Below, in pieces: positions 46,301 through 57,629 of a stretch of DNA of 64,000 bases. The stretch comes from Petrolisthes cinctipes (Eukaryota > Arthropoda > Malacostraca > Decapoda > Porcellanidae), in the NCBI GenBank assembly GCA_033782935.1, contig JAWQEG010003724.1, positions 23,501 through 87,500 on the forward strand. Reading direction: 5' to 3'. The notes beneath the pieces were generated by a model. That model did not search any database, was not told the origin of the DNA, and saw only the letters and a program-made list of their open reading frames with translations. The position numbers and the translations under genes were made by a program. Every line of letters begins with the position of its first letter. Position 1 is the first letter of the stretch.

Positions 46301-49300
46301 GTCTCTGAAATTTTCATATGTGTCTTATCCCTTTTTCTTTGAGAATGTATAGTATGTGACCTACCATATAATTTACTACCATATTAAGATCTCTGGAAAG
46401 AGGTTAAAAGAGAAAGAGGAGAAAGAAAGTCTGGCAGCGTGAGAATGAAGAGAGAGGATGGAGTCACTGTGAGTGGAAGTGAGGAGGTGAAAGAAGTGTG
46501 GAAGAGGCATTTTGATCATTTGATGAATGAGGAGACGGGAGGGGAGGCGATGGTGACATGCATGGGGATGGAGGCAGGTGGTAGACGACAGGGTGTACAG
46601 GGAGAATTAGGAAGGGAAGAGGTTAGGAAAGCAATAGGAAAGTTGAAAATGGTGGATTGGATAACTGCTGAAATGTTAAAGTGTGGGGGGGGGGGTAATG
46701 GTGGAGTGGATGTTGCTCATTATGCACCTTGGCCTGGAGGCAGGGAGAGGTGCCAGAGGATAGGAGGAGAGCCATAATTGTACCTTTGTATAAAGGGAAG
46801 GGGAGTAAGGATGAGTGTGGTAGCTATAGGGGAATAAGCCTTCTTGGTGTACCAGGGAAGGTGTATGGGAAGGTTCTTACTGAGAGACTGATAGAAGTAA
46901 CGGGAATAAAGTTAGTGAGGAGCAGGGAGGGTTCAGAAAGGGTAGAGGATGTTTGGAGCAGATATTTGCATTAAAATCAACAGTGGAGAAATATATTGGG
47001 AAGGGTAGGAAGTTGTATGTTACCTTCATGGACTTGGAGAAGGCATACGATAGAGTTGATAGGAGAGCTATGACATAAGTGTTGAGAATTTATGGTGTTG
47101 GGGGATGTTTGCTGAAAGGCATTGAGGCCTTTTATGCTGAGGCAAAAGCATGTGTGCGTGTGGAAGGTGAAAGTTTTAATATTAGTGTAGGGTTTAAACG
47201 GGTGTGTCCTGTCACCATGACTGTTCAATATACTGTATATATAGATGGTTGTGTGAGAGAGATGAAGGCCAAAGTTGATGGCCTGGGGGTGAAGCTGACA
47301 TTGAATGGAGTAACTTGGTCCTTGTTGGCAAAGTTATTTGTGGATGACACTTTGTTGATGGCTGAGAGTGAAAGGGAGTTACAGAGGGTGGTGGATGAGT
47401 TTCAGTCCGTGTGTAAACGAAGGAAACTAAAGGTGAATAGGGATAAAAGTAAGGTGATGGTATTTCAGAGGGCAGAAACTGAAGTGCTTGACTTTGTCAC
47501 ACCTTACAGAGTGGGAGTACCAACTGGGACTAAATGTGAAATAACTCTAGAGGGTGAGATGATGGAGGAAGTAAAGGAGTTTAACTACTTGGGAACAGTT
47601 CTGTGTAAACATGGAACCATGGAAGGAGAAATTTGGGAGAGAACAGTGAGGGGTAGACAGGTCATAGGATAACTGGGGAGGATTATGAAGGGTAGAAGTG
47701 TGAGTATGGAAGTGAAAAGGGACTAAGAAATAGTATAATCCTGCCGACACTGACATACGCATCAGAGACATGGACATGGAGTAGGGCTCATCAGTGTAGA
47801 ATAGGTGCAGTGGAAATGGATTACTTGAGAGGAGCATGTGGACTGACCAGGTGGGATGGAGAAAGTAATGAGAGATGTGGTATGAGTGAGAAAGCAATTG
47901 GTATTGAGTGTGGGGTGGTTGAGAGAGTGAAGCATAATACATTGAGGTGGTTTGGACATGTGGAGAGAATGCAGGGTGAGGAGTTTGTAGTACAGAAGGT
48001 GTATGGAAGTGAAGTTGTGGGACCTGGTGTGAGAGGCAGACCTCTGGTTAGATGGCAGAACAGAGTGGAAGAGTATGTAAGGGAGAGAAACGTGAGGGGT
48101 AGAGTAGGACTTGACCAAGTAAGAAGGAAGTGTTGAAACAGGGAAAACTGGGAACACTTTTCCCGTAGCCACTCCCTTGGGGGAAGTTCCTGGAGGGAAC
48201 GAGGTGTCAGAGCTATAGATAGATAGATAGATAGATTAAGATCTCTGTTATTAGTTGATTAACTTCAAATTAGCAAATTATAATAATCAATCACTCATGC
48301 TATCAACATGTAAATTTATCCCTGGATTGTACAGTAATCAGCTCGACTATTAGGCTACCCAGTTACAGGCACAGTACAGTAATTGATTCTGAGGTTATGT
48401 TCTAAGGACATTTGCAAATGTGTCATGGGAGATATCTACCACCATACTAAGGATGATCCCACTGAATTTGATGTACAGTACTCTGCCTCTCAAAATACAT
48501 GCTAAAGGTTTTCTGGTCATGCAATGAAAAAGAAAACTTGGGTATTTATGGTGATGATAATTATATTCTTAGTCTGAAAACCACTGTGTAACAGGGATAT
48601 AATGCTATGGAAATGGGTGTAATAGCCCAGCTGACCGTTTATTATTAGAAAGGATAACTTCACATGCCAATGTTTTGCCTGTAAGGTACTGCATGCAACT
48701 TCTACATTATGATGATGTACAATTTGGATGTACTTTCCTTATACTAAGACTTAAAATGTACAGTATGTATATGTAATAAAGAAACTGCCTGGACCCAAAG
48801 GGTTAACTTAGTGATAGAAGTTACATTTCATGTGTCCAGTAAACTCCCAGCATAAAGGGAGAAATATATACAGTTAGCTCATGAGCCTTGTCATTCAGAT
48901 TGTTTATTCCCTCCCTGGGACTAATGTGCCTACTCCTTGGAGAATGGGAAACGGGGTCATGATGAGTGATTAGTAATAAGAACAGTTTCTCTTGAAATTT
49001 AAAGACTTGACACCATTCCCCATAATTAATCCATTATACTGTACTAATAGTACACACACAGACATTAGGCCTCAGTCATTTTTGTAAATGTTGTAAACTG
49101 ATGAACCAAAGTGGCTCTTTTACACAAGTACCTGTATTGTATACAGAAACTAGAGAATTATTTTGATTTTGCTCTTTCAAACTAAAAGAAAATGTCTGAA
49201 AGAAACCTATATTGCTATACAGAAGGCACCAGTACAACCAGTGGTGAAACCCAAGGTGGGAGCTGCTGCGTCTGTATTCAGTGCAGAGGATGATGAGAAC

Positions 49301-50331
49301 TCGGAGGAGGAAATGCCACCAGAAGCAAAGATGAGGATGAAGAACATTGGGAGGTGAGATGTAATGTTTTGGTTGTGTTGCTGAAATTTAGATAGAGATT
49401 CTCCTCTTCAGCAGCAGGACAACCCAGTGCCCCAAACATTTCAAACTCATACGACTCACCCAAAATGCAAGAAAGACATTGCACATAGGTGAACCTGTGG
49501 TACAGGAATGTTATGATGAGATATACCGCCCATCGCGGTGGCATTACAGAGTATTGTACTGTACATAATGACATACAAGAAGACTTTGCTTATAAAATGA
49601 CCCATAAACTGCAGGGAAAAATTCACTCGTGTTTATATTAGTTTGATAAGACAGGCTTGAAATGTGAACCTTAGACCAACCCAGTTAGTCAGATAGTGCT
49701 CCCTTTCGAGGTCACATTTGAATGGTTATGGCTGTCAAAGAGTGAATGCAGTTTTCTGTAGTTTTTGCCACCATACCTCATTGACTTAGTGTTATGTGCA
49801 TGTCTGAGAAAGGTACAGTCGGCAGCATAAGTTCGCTTCATTTCCACCTGCGTATGTAATAGCTATAGTGATGCAGTACAATTTTAATGCAGAAATGACG
49901 GATATAGTCCTCATATGGTAAATTACGTATGTTGTTGGAATAAAAACTGGTTCAGAATGTAACTATCTGGTCATATTAGTAATATTAAGTACATGAGATG
50001 GACGCGAATTTATGCTGCCGGCTGTACATGCACACAATCACTTTATGGCATCACTCCACTCCTCATTCATCAACAGACCCACACCTTCAACACCCGCTTA
50101 GACACGCTCCACCTTCCATTAATTTTTTTTTTTTACCCAATTCAGGTTAATCACAAGCTACTTTGTTTTATCACTTCATTCTAGGGTTATTTCCACACAA
50201 TATTACTTTTTTTTTTTTTTTCTTTCTTCTTTTTCAGAGATACTCCCACCTCAGCAGGCCCAAACAGTTTTGGGAAGACTCGCATGGGCTTTTGTGACTC
50301 CAAGAAGATTTATGAGAAGCAGTTACCCTAA
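43329..50331 (+). CDS. PCNP: PCNP (PEST-containing nuclear protein), four coding exons
   Basis: PCNP is a small nuclear protein with PEST sequences, reported as a target of the ubiquitin ligase NIRF/UHRF2. Exons 43329-43344, 45488-45687, 49223-49353 and 50238-50331 join in phases 1, 0, 2 to 441 nt (146 aa plus stop). Conserved parts: KRPAGEEEE (acidic PEST-like), [21 protein letters not shown] (matching AISIKLG of the human protein), [20 protein letters not shown], then [20 protein letters not shown]. The last 25 residues before the end are nearly identical to the vertebrate family. Exons 2-4 are firm. Exon 1 (only 16 coding nt, MSRREE) is chosen because its phase and position fit. Intron 2 carries a LINE fragment. 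Confidence 0.88.
44186..44204. repeat. Interstitial telomere-like CCTAA run
   Basis: CCTAACCTAACCTAACCTA, the complement of the TTAGG arthropod telomere word, almost four units, inside the TIR element. Confidence 0.7.
44213..44284 (+). repeat. 24-bp tandem repeat, three units
   Basis: Units at 44213, 44237 and 44261, each starting CA(G/A)ACTACCGGGACCTAACC or a close variant; the third is more diverged. One similar unit recurs alone at about 60668-60690. Confidence 0.85.
44399..44590. mobile_element. Palindromic MITE of the CAGTCGG suite
   Basis: The left end CAGTCGGCAGCAAAAGTCAT, then GTCGCC, is matched inverted by GTAGCGACACGACTTTTGCC, then GCCGACT, at the right. The TA flank is clear only on the right (CTA). 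It lies in PCNP intron 1. Confidence 0.65.
45488..45687 (+). CDS. PCNP: PCNP coding exon 2
   Basis: It encodes [19 protein letters not shown], then [15 protein letters not shown] and [11 protein letters not shown]. The acceptor chosen is TATCTCCAG; CTTCGCCAG 13 bp upstream is another option. The donor is CAG|GTGAGT, phase 0. Confidence 0.85.
46396..48220 (+). pseudogene. Broken LINE reverse transcriptase
   Basis: Frames at 46439-46777, 46729-46974, 47079-47672 and 47810-48136 each match parts of the intact copy but are split by stops and frameshifts. The GKAPGVDGI motif is shortened to VDWI by a small deletion, the catalytic FADD reads FVDD, and RQGCVMSPW is replaced by an altered stretch. 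It is clearly inactive. Confidence 0.88.
46396..48234 (+). mobile_element. 5'-truncated, broken LINE copy in PCNP intron 2
   Basis: It is closely similar to the LINE at 14932-17935 (opposite strand) from the codon near its residue 397 to the end, including GATA-type tail repeats (about 48213-48234). It is flanked by ATTAAGATCTCTG at 46383-46395 and 48235-48247, a perfect 13-bp target-site duplication. Confidence 0.92.
49223..49353 (+). CDS. PCNP: PCNP coding exon 3
   Basis: It encodes [19 protein letters not shown], then [20 protein letters not shown] and KNIG. The acceptor is TGCTATACAG and the donor GGGAG|GTGAGA, phase 2. Confidence 0.93.
49814..50026. mobile_element. TA-flanked palindromic MITE (213 bp)
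   Basis: TACAGTCGGCAGCATAAGTT at the left is matched inverted by AATTTATGCTGCCGGCTGTA at the right. It lies in PCNP intron 3. Confidence 0.8.
50238..50331 (+). CDS. PCNP: PCNP coding exon 4 with stop
   Basis: The acceptor follows a long T tract (TTCTTTTTCAG). It encodes [20 protein letters not shown], then [11 protein letters not shown] and TAA. The C-terminus is shorter than in vertebrates. Confidence 0.93.
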
Positions 50332-50902
50332 AAGAAGTGCAGGAAGTTGGCCAAGGTGGTCTTCAGCCTCTTACATAGTAAAGCAATGGTGATCATGACT
50401 CCAAATAGAATGTACACACTGATACAATGTTCATGTGACATTTTACTCAAAAGTATGACATGACAATGGAAGCATTTTAACTTTGCTCAAATATAATTGA
50501 AGTTGCAGTGTTCATTTCCACTACCATCAAACCACTGCTAATTTTTTGTTTTCCACAATGCAATGTCATAACTACAGTTTGATGTGTAACCAATGTGGTA
50601 TAAAGAGATGGGTGTGTATGTAAGATATGTTTTATGTGTTTATGATGTCATGGTTAGGGAATGGTAAAATCAAGTGACAAAGAAGACAGATAATAAGGTT
50701 AGAGAGTAAATTTATTTGTCAAGAACAGCTTCTGTAATATCTGCTAGCTGGCTCCTGCTGCATAAGCTAGTTGTAGGATTGTGACGTTTGTTTAAAAATG
50801 AGGAATTATGGATAAGATACAGTATTCCCAGTGAAAATTTGAACATTTCCGTATATATTAATTTATATTTTACTTATTAGGAAAAGAAAGATTCCAAATA
50901 AA
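50332..50902 (+). other. Probable PCNP 3'UTR
   Basis: AT-rich sequence from the stop to AATAAA at 50897-50902, the first clear polyadenylation-type signal noticed downstream. The extent is inferred. Confidence 0.4.
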
Positions 50903-53900
50903 CTAGATTTTGATGGAAAATAACCATAAACTTTAAATCCTTATTGGTTTAATTCTCTGCTTAGCATTGCAAATATATAGGAATGGTTGTTGCCATTCTT
51001 ATTGGTGCACCTTGATGAAGTTTAGCTATAATTTTGAGCTCACTGAGGACAGATGGATTGGAGTACACCCAAGCAATCCTTTATTTAAAATCCTGTTCAG
51101 TAAAAATTTTAAATCATGTTTCCCACCGTACAAACCCCTCCATATTTGTGCTGGGGAGAGTTGCCTTTACATGATGGTGTCAACATACAAGAAACAGTAT
51201 TCACTTGGTCTTTAACCTATACATGAAGGATGGTGGCCAACATAACTTGACATGAAGCTGGGTTTGACAATACTAGGACCACAATGGCTAAAACTGAAGC
51301 CAACACGTTTACTACCATACTACTACTACTACTACAGTGCCCATTGTGTAGAAAAGAGTACAGTACTTATGTAAACTTCAATTCATCTGCTTGGGTGGGC
51401 TTGAAGTTATAGTTGGTGTCTGTACAATATTACGAGTATATTGTACCTGTACTGTATAATGTATGCATGACACTCCCAAGAAAATATACTTTATAATGAA
51501 AGTTAACTGGAGGGTTGATTAGCTATACAGTGCTATACCTGATATGCTCTCCCCAGCCTACCTCTCTCATACCCACTCTTGGTATTTAAGATATTGTTGG
51601 CAAAATGTAGGTGACTGGATCCTCTAGACTGCCAAGAAAAGAACATCCTCAATATAGGCTGTCTTTTAAAAGGTACAGGTTTGAGGAATCAGTAGCATAC
51701 AATTTACCAAACGCTTCTTGTCTGCTTATGGCTGACGTGGGCCAAGGTTATGTTTTAATAACCTCAGCTTGTTTGTATCTATACATCCCAGCCTGCCAAT
51801 TTGTGATTCTGTATTGCAATATTATAATTAAGGTGGGAAGATGGCAAATTAAAGACAGCTGAATCTTTCAGACCTTGCTAAGAAAAAATTTATCAAAGTA
51901 TAGGAAATGTGTTTGCTGATGCAAGTAGAAGGAATCAGTAGCAACCAATTCATAGACAACATTTCCCATTTAAATCAGGCTAAAATCTTCTGTGATATAT
52001 GCCAGGTGTTTGAAGAAATAGTTTGATAATCTTCAACATGGTTGGAGATAAAAATTGTAGTAATAAATTTCATGAAGTGCTTACTAGACATATTATTAAT
52101 GTTTACATGGGCTTTGTGTGCATGTCTATAATGGCTGACAGAACTTTATTTAACTTGTTACTTTTCAAATTACAATTAAAAGTCCATTCGTGGTAGACAA
52201 TGAAAAACAATGTACTGTACTGAACCCAAAGAGGGTTGGGTAGGAACACCTTTTAAATGGACTTTTTTTTTCTTTTTCTTTTTTTCAGCAGTGTTTAGAT
52301 GTTCATTACTTGTTTGGTAGTGTATGAGGCTGAGACATATAAGAGTTTACAGGTGTGTGTATGTAACCCTTAGGAAGTTGGTGATACGGCCACCACACAT
52401 CTTAAATAGGCCTTCACTTGTACTGTACCCAGATACTCCTACTTTTTGTCCTTTCTATAGCTGGGTGCCAGTTCACAAGTTTGTGTGTGTGTGTGTGTGT
52501 CCAGAAGTATATGTAACTTGGACCTCGGTGTGGGTACAGTAATGATGACTATAATAGGCATCTTTTAATGTGTATCATACATAAACAGATTGAATAAGTA
52601 AACACTATTTGAGGAAGCAGCTATATAAAGGACATTTTCTTACTGTGTCGTCAGGCCAAAGGCAAGACCCAATGAAGCCATAGTGTTTAATAGTCCTCGA
52701 TTGGTGTTTACATACAGTATTATTTGCCCGGGTTTATTTTCCAGAGAGTGCAAGGGCCTGAGCCTAGGCTACTTTAGCCACATACCATTTAAAGTTGGAC
52801 AGTCAACCCAATCCCTGTCATGGCATGGAATTACAGAAAATTTCCCAGTCACCTCAAAAGGCCTGGAAATGATGCACAAGTATTAGGCATTTTAACCCAC
52901 TAGAATAAAAGATGTTCAAAATACTTCTACATCATGCTGAAGCCTTTATTGTAAAAAATGGGAAGAAATACAGCAGTTTCTTAGTTATAAACAAGTAATA
53001 TTAGTGAACTCACACAACTGTAATAATCCCCACGAGGACTGTAAATATCCAATTATTCGTTAATACCAGTAATATAAATTTGATAACTAAAACTGAAAAC
53101 TCGCCTCAAGGTTCAAGCAGTATAAATTTTATTGTATTGTTGTGTCTGCTGAATATATCCTGAAATTTACAAACTTATTTTCTTTTTAATCTTCCTGCTT
53201 ATTATCTAATTGTAAGCTTGACATTACTACTCCACTGCCCAACTTTTTGTCAACACTTCTAACCACATTACACCTGGTAACCAATCCAAGAGGTTTTTAT
53301 TATTGTGCAGTAGTTGTGACCAGTTTTCTTTCAGTCTGTAAGGTTCCCAAAAAGGATGTTCCTAAGGCAAATATTTGAAGTAAGGACACTGCTAGGTATA
53401 GTTGGAGTGAAGTCGAGTATCTCAATGCAGTGATAGCATAAATTGGGTCTGATGGGTCATGGATCCTTATCTTTAAGTCTGTTCATTTATAATTTCTTTG
53501 GTATTTGAGAGTAATGTAATATTCATACCATTAATGTAAAGAACAAATCTGGATAAAACTGTTGTATGTGTATCAACTTTAAAACCGGTTATGTATACCG
53601 GTAAGTTGGCTGTATAAGGATGTGATGAGGTAGTCTTGTATGTGTGAGAATATATGGGATTTATAGTATCAAGCTTTCTTCAGTGTTTGGTTTGTCTGCA
53701 GTGGATCGCCATTCTTGTAATATCTCCATCCAGCTAAGCATATCATAATCCACCCTTCTCAATATTATATGTATTTTGTTAATTTATAAAATGATGCTTG
53801 TCATAAATACATTACTGTCCAGAAGCAGTAAGTACCTTTATTTCGCTGACAGGAACTTCCCTCATTAACTCCATTTTTCCTTTCCTTGGTGGGCTAGAAA

Positions 53901-55580
53901 TAATAGCTCATGATATGTCCAGTTTTGGGGTTGAAGTTATGGATGCGGAGAAAGACTGTACAGTATTGTGTTGGTTTACATCATTGTCATCGCACTTGCA
54001 GTATTTTGTTTTTCATCTACCAATTTCAGCTCGACTGTTCACATGCACAAGGCATTTCATACTACATAACAATCTAATTACTTTAAAAATGGTAATTAAG
54101 TCTTAGATTTAAAAATATTAAAACTAAGACATTGTGACATTGCACAAAATAAACTTTTTGCTATACTTTTCTATGACTGCTTTCTTTTCACTAGATATAT
54201 CATATTCCACAATAGGTGCCTAAAAACTTTAATACATCTATAATTATTATCCACTGAAGTGCTTACTGTAGGAAGGAATGTAATAAACAATATTATTATT
54301 GTACAGTATTCAATAGTGCACATTATCAATTTATTGTACATTACCCAAACTAAGGTGTTGCTATTAATGATATTTTGTTACAAAGAGACTTGACATCACA
54401 TGTGGACAAGGTGACATCTCATGGGGAGTGAAATGAGGAGCATTGTTAAGATTGTCCTGGATCTTGACATACAGTATCAAGTTGATCATCTCATGAGTAG
54501 CTAGCACCATCTGAAGTAGTGAATATGTGTGGTACTATAGTTAGAGCCAGAACATTTCACTTGTCAAAGGAAATCCCACCGAGTTCCAAGAATTTAGTTT
54601 GATCTTTAAATTTGTACAGGTACTGTAGTTATAAAAGATTCCCTTCAGGCCGGAGTCAGTCACTTTCAAGTCTTAAGCTGGCCCTCTTTTCTTTTATCCT
54701 CCTTTAGAGTTTGCTATACTGTATCTCCTCTGTGTTTTATTGTCCGACAGTTACTGTATATGTTGTAGTTCCATTCGTTTTTTCTCTCAAATTGCCCCCA
54801 TTTTGTCCCATCTTTTTCTTTACAGTTGTATTGCATTTTGTCTTAGATATGTCCATGCAGTTACCTTTCCCTTTCAGTTCTTGTTTGGTTCTCATCAACC
54901 CCATTTGCATGAAGGATATTTTGGATGTACACTGTGTCTCAGGTTGTTTTCCCTTGTCCAGGTTAATGACTTTACTTAAGGTATCAAGTCTCCTTCCTGA
55001 TACTTCATTTTACCTGTATTTATGCCTATAATTTTAACAAATGGTCTGTTGCTGTATGTTTAAATCAGTGCTACATGACCTATGTTGCCTTATTTTTACC
55101 TGCCAGTCAACCAGTCCATAAAATATACCATAATTGTCTCAGTTTATACTTTGATCTACAATACAGCTCTTCTTTCATGTAGTGTATTATTATTGATGAT
55201 GATATTATCATTTTTATTACCGTATGAATAAACGATGCACAATCCACTATAGTGCATATTTTTATCCATTGAAAATGTATTGTCCACCATATTTTATCTC
55301 TTAGAATATCCTGTATAAATATGCAATGTAACCCAAGACAAAATTAAAATCCCAGGAAAGTATTACTGTACAAGAAACACTCGATTCTTTCTGCCACACC
55401 TTGGTTAATTGTTAGCTACATATCTTCTTTTTTTTCTCATACACTTGGGGCATCAAACATTACCAACCCCAGCTATGTGCGTTATGATATACTCTACATG
55501 GTAGCTATAGAAATATTTGCATACTGTATACCAGCTGTTTCATGACGAAAAACTCCTCGGTTCTTTGTGGGAGCATGAAG
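50903..55580. other. Intergenic AT-rich DNA
   Basis: No exon was recognised. It includes a short TAC repeat (about 51313-51336), a T-rich stretch (52262-52288), a short GT run (52483-52500) and scattered TACAGTAC words. Short frames here show no family resemblance. Confidence 0.45.
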
Positions 55581-55800
55581 TACAGTTGGCAAAATATGAA
55601 TTGCTACAACTTTTGATTGAACGTTAAGTATATCAATGTGCACATAGTTGTTTGTAGGGATCATAAGTATGCACAGTAATACAAAAGGATTGTACATTTC
55701 TTTTTGTATTACATACTTATTGTCTCTATAAATAATTGTGCATGCTAATAAAGTTAACGTTCCATCAAAATTTGTCGCAGTTCATGTTTTGCCAACTGTA
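55581..55800. mobile_element. TA-flanked palindromic MITE (220 bp)
   Basis: TACAGTTGGCAAAATATGAA at the left is matched inverted by TTCATGTTTTGCCAACTGTA at the right, with further pairing of AATTGC and GTCGCA parts. Confidence 0.8.
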
Positions 55801-55954
55801 CAACGTTAATACAGTGTAAATCTTGATATTTCTGTTGCCTGTAAAGTGTTTAGGCGAGAGAACTTTGAAATGCGACATATCGAGAAGAGGGTTCAAATGC
55901 GGTGTTCCAGATCCTGAGACTATTCATGGCAATGATGGCATAAATAGATTAGGG

Positions 55955-56266
55955 CAGTGGTTCTCAACCTTTATCAATCCATTCCCCCCTTCATGAATTC
56001 TCAACATTCATGTGGCTCCCCTGCATATTTTCCCAAATCCCACCCCGCCAAAAGAAAAAGGTTTAAATAAAATAAAAACAAAATGTTGATGAAGAGAACA
56101 CTTGCTTTATTTAAGTCTTCTGCCAGGACAGAGTGATGCAAGTTTTTTTTTTTTTTTTTTTTTTTCTATGGCAAGAATTGTATAATTTGTGACAGCCCGC
56201 CATTCCCCCCCTTAATTCTTGCCATGGACCCCTTGGGGTCCATGGCACCCAGGTTGAGAACCACTG
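55955..56266. mobile_element. hAT-type MITE with perfect 8-bp duplication
   Basis: It begins CAGTGGTTCTCAACCT and ends AGGTTGAGAACCACTG, the terminal sequence typical of a widespread hAT group (including SPIN-like elements). It is flanked by GATTAGGG at 55947-55954 and 56267-56274, the 8-bp duplication expected for hAT. Length 312 bp, no transposase, with an internal T run. Confidence 0.92.
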
Positions 56267-56454
56267 GATTAGGGGGTTTTTACCAAGGATGATAGATTAG
56301 ATCCTATAAGTACGTACGTAGGATGCCTTTGCTTTTAATAGTTACCTTCTATATTATTGTATTTCCCTACCCTAACTTATATTCCTTTTCCTCCATATCT
56401 TCTCTTTGTTTTCTTGGTTTTCTTTTTCTTGTTCTATTTATAATCTTGAATTTC

Positions 56455-56612
56455 TCGGTCTCTCTCCTCCCTTTCTTTAACTCCGTCCCTCCTGCCCTCT
56501 ATCCTACCTCTCCTTCCCTCTCTCCCCACCTCCCCTCCTTCCTATTCCTTCCCTCTCTCCCCACCTCCCCTCACTCCTCTCTCTCTTCCTCCCTCCTCTC
56601 TCTCCAGGGAAG
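56455..56612. repeat. Pyrimidine-rich low-complexity tract
   Basis: CTCCCTCC-type sequence including two near-copies of CCTTCCCTCTCTCCCCACCT, a short tandem duplication. The Ser/Leu/Pro frame over it is not a gene. Confidence 0.75.
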
Positions 56613-56619
56613 CCTTGAA

Positions 56620-57050
56620 GCGGATCTAAGATAACCCCCGCCCCCCATTAAGTTAACATCTCGCATCTCACTTTTTTAATTCAGATTCTTAATTGACACC
56701 GGTGGCTTTTGAACGCAACCTCAAGGAGAATTAATTAAAACTAACAAATCCTGATTCTGTAATCATAAAAGGCACAATTATAGACGCGAATTTGAAGCAC
56801 TATTACACTTTAATTAATTACAAAAATAATGATGCTATTTCATGCCTGTTCTCGCCGATTAATTAAGTAGGGATAAAATAATAATAATAATAGCCATAAA
56901 AATTCCCAGCTGGCAACACTGAGCCATTAAGACTGATAGTAGGTGACGTCACACAGGAGCCGCTATCACCTGATTTATTATTGAGACGATGTGGGAGAGA
57001 CTTGTGACGTCACCATATCACAGCTGCTGGGGCTGACATGAGTAGGCTAT
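56620..57050. promoter_or_regulatory. Motif-dense candidate enhancer upstream of Hand
   Basis: It contains two copies of GTGACGTCAC (56943-56952 and 57004-57013), E-boxes CAGCTG (56907-56912 and 57021-57026) and CACCTG (56967-56972), GATA-type sites (56629-56634 and 56964-56967), and TTAATTAA homeodomain-type sites (56731-56738, 56859-56866 and near 56810). The sequence is more complex than its neighbours. It lies about 5.7 kb before the Hand start codon. Function is inferred from motif density only. Confidence 0.4.
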
Positions 57051-57565
57051 AGTGTAACATGCAAGGATTTTTTTTTTTTTTTTATGACTACTCGTATGTG
57101 TTTTCAATAGTTAAGCCACGTACAGTACACAATTAAAGTTGCGAGAATATGAAGCAATATTATAAGTCCATCTTCAAATTTAAGTGGGCAGAAAAATGGA
57201 AAAAAACAGACTAGGATTGTTCTTTCTATATAAGTTGTTTCTTCAATGTATTTTTCCACACATTTCTATATAAAAGGAGCCTTAGAGAATGAGAATAATT
57301 AGAACTATTCCAGACCAGCAGAGCAATTATTATTATTTTTAGTGTATTCAGCCAAGTTTAGTATTAATATGTTGTTTACCGAATACCTCTGTTTGCCATC
57401 TATTTTCTTTTTTTACTCTCATTTTTATTCTCGGATTGGTGTTGTTGTTGTTGCTGTTGCTGTTGGTGGATGATACAAACAAAGAGTGTTGTTGTTGTCG
57501 TCGTCGGGTCCGCTATGTGTGTACGTGTGTATCCTATAGTAGTGTCTAAGGGCCGTGGGAAGAGT

Positions 57566-57629
57566 TACACACACACACACACACAGAGGCGGCGTTATGT
57601 CTCCTATTCTCACTCACACACACACACTC
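57566..57629. repeat. AC microsatellites
   Basis: Two AC runs (57566-57584 and about 57612-57626) separated by GAGGCGGCGTTATGTC. Confidence 0.85.

Noticed and set aside
51611..51862. 83-codon plus-strand frame and other short frames at 51-55 kb
   Set aside because: No homology recognised, no splice-phase support, typical chance lengths.
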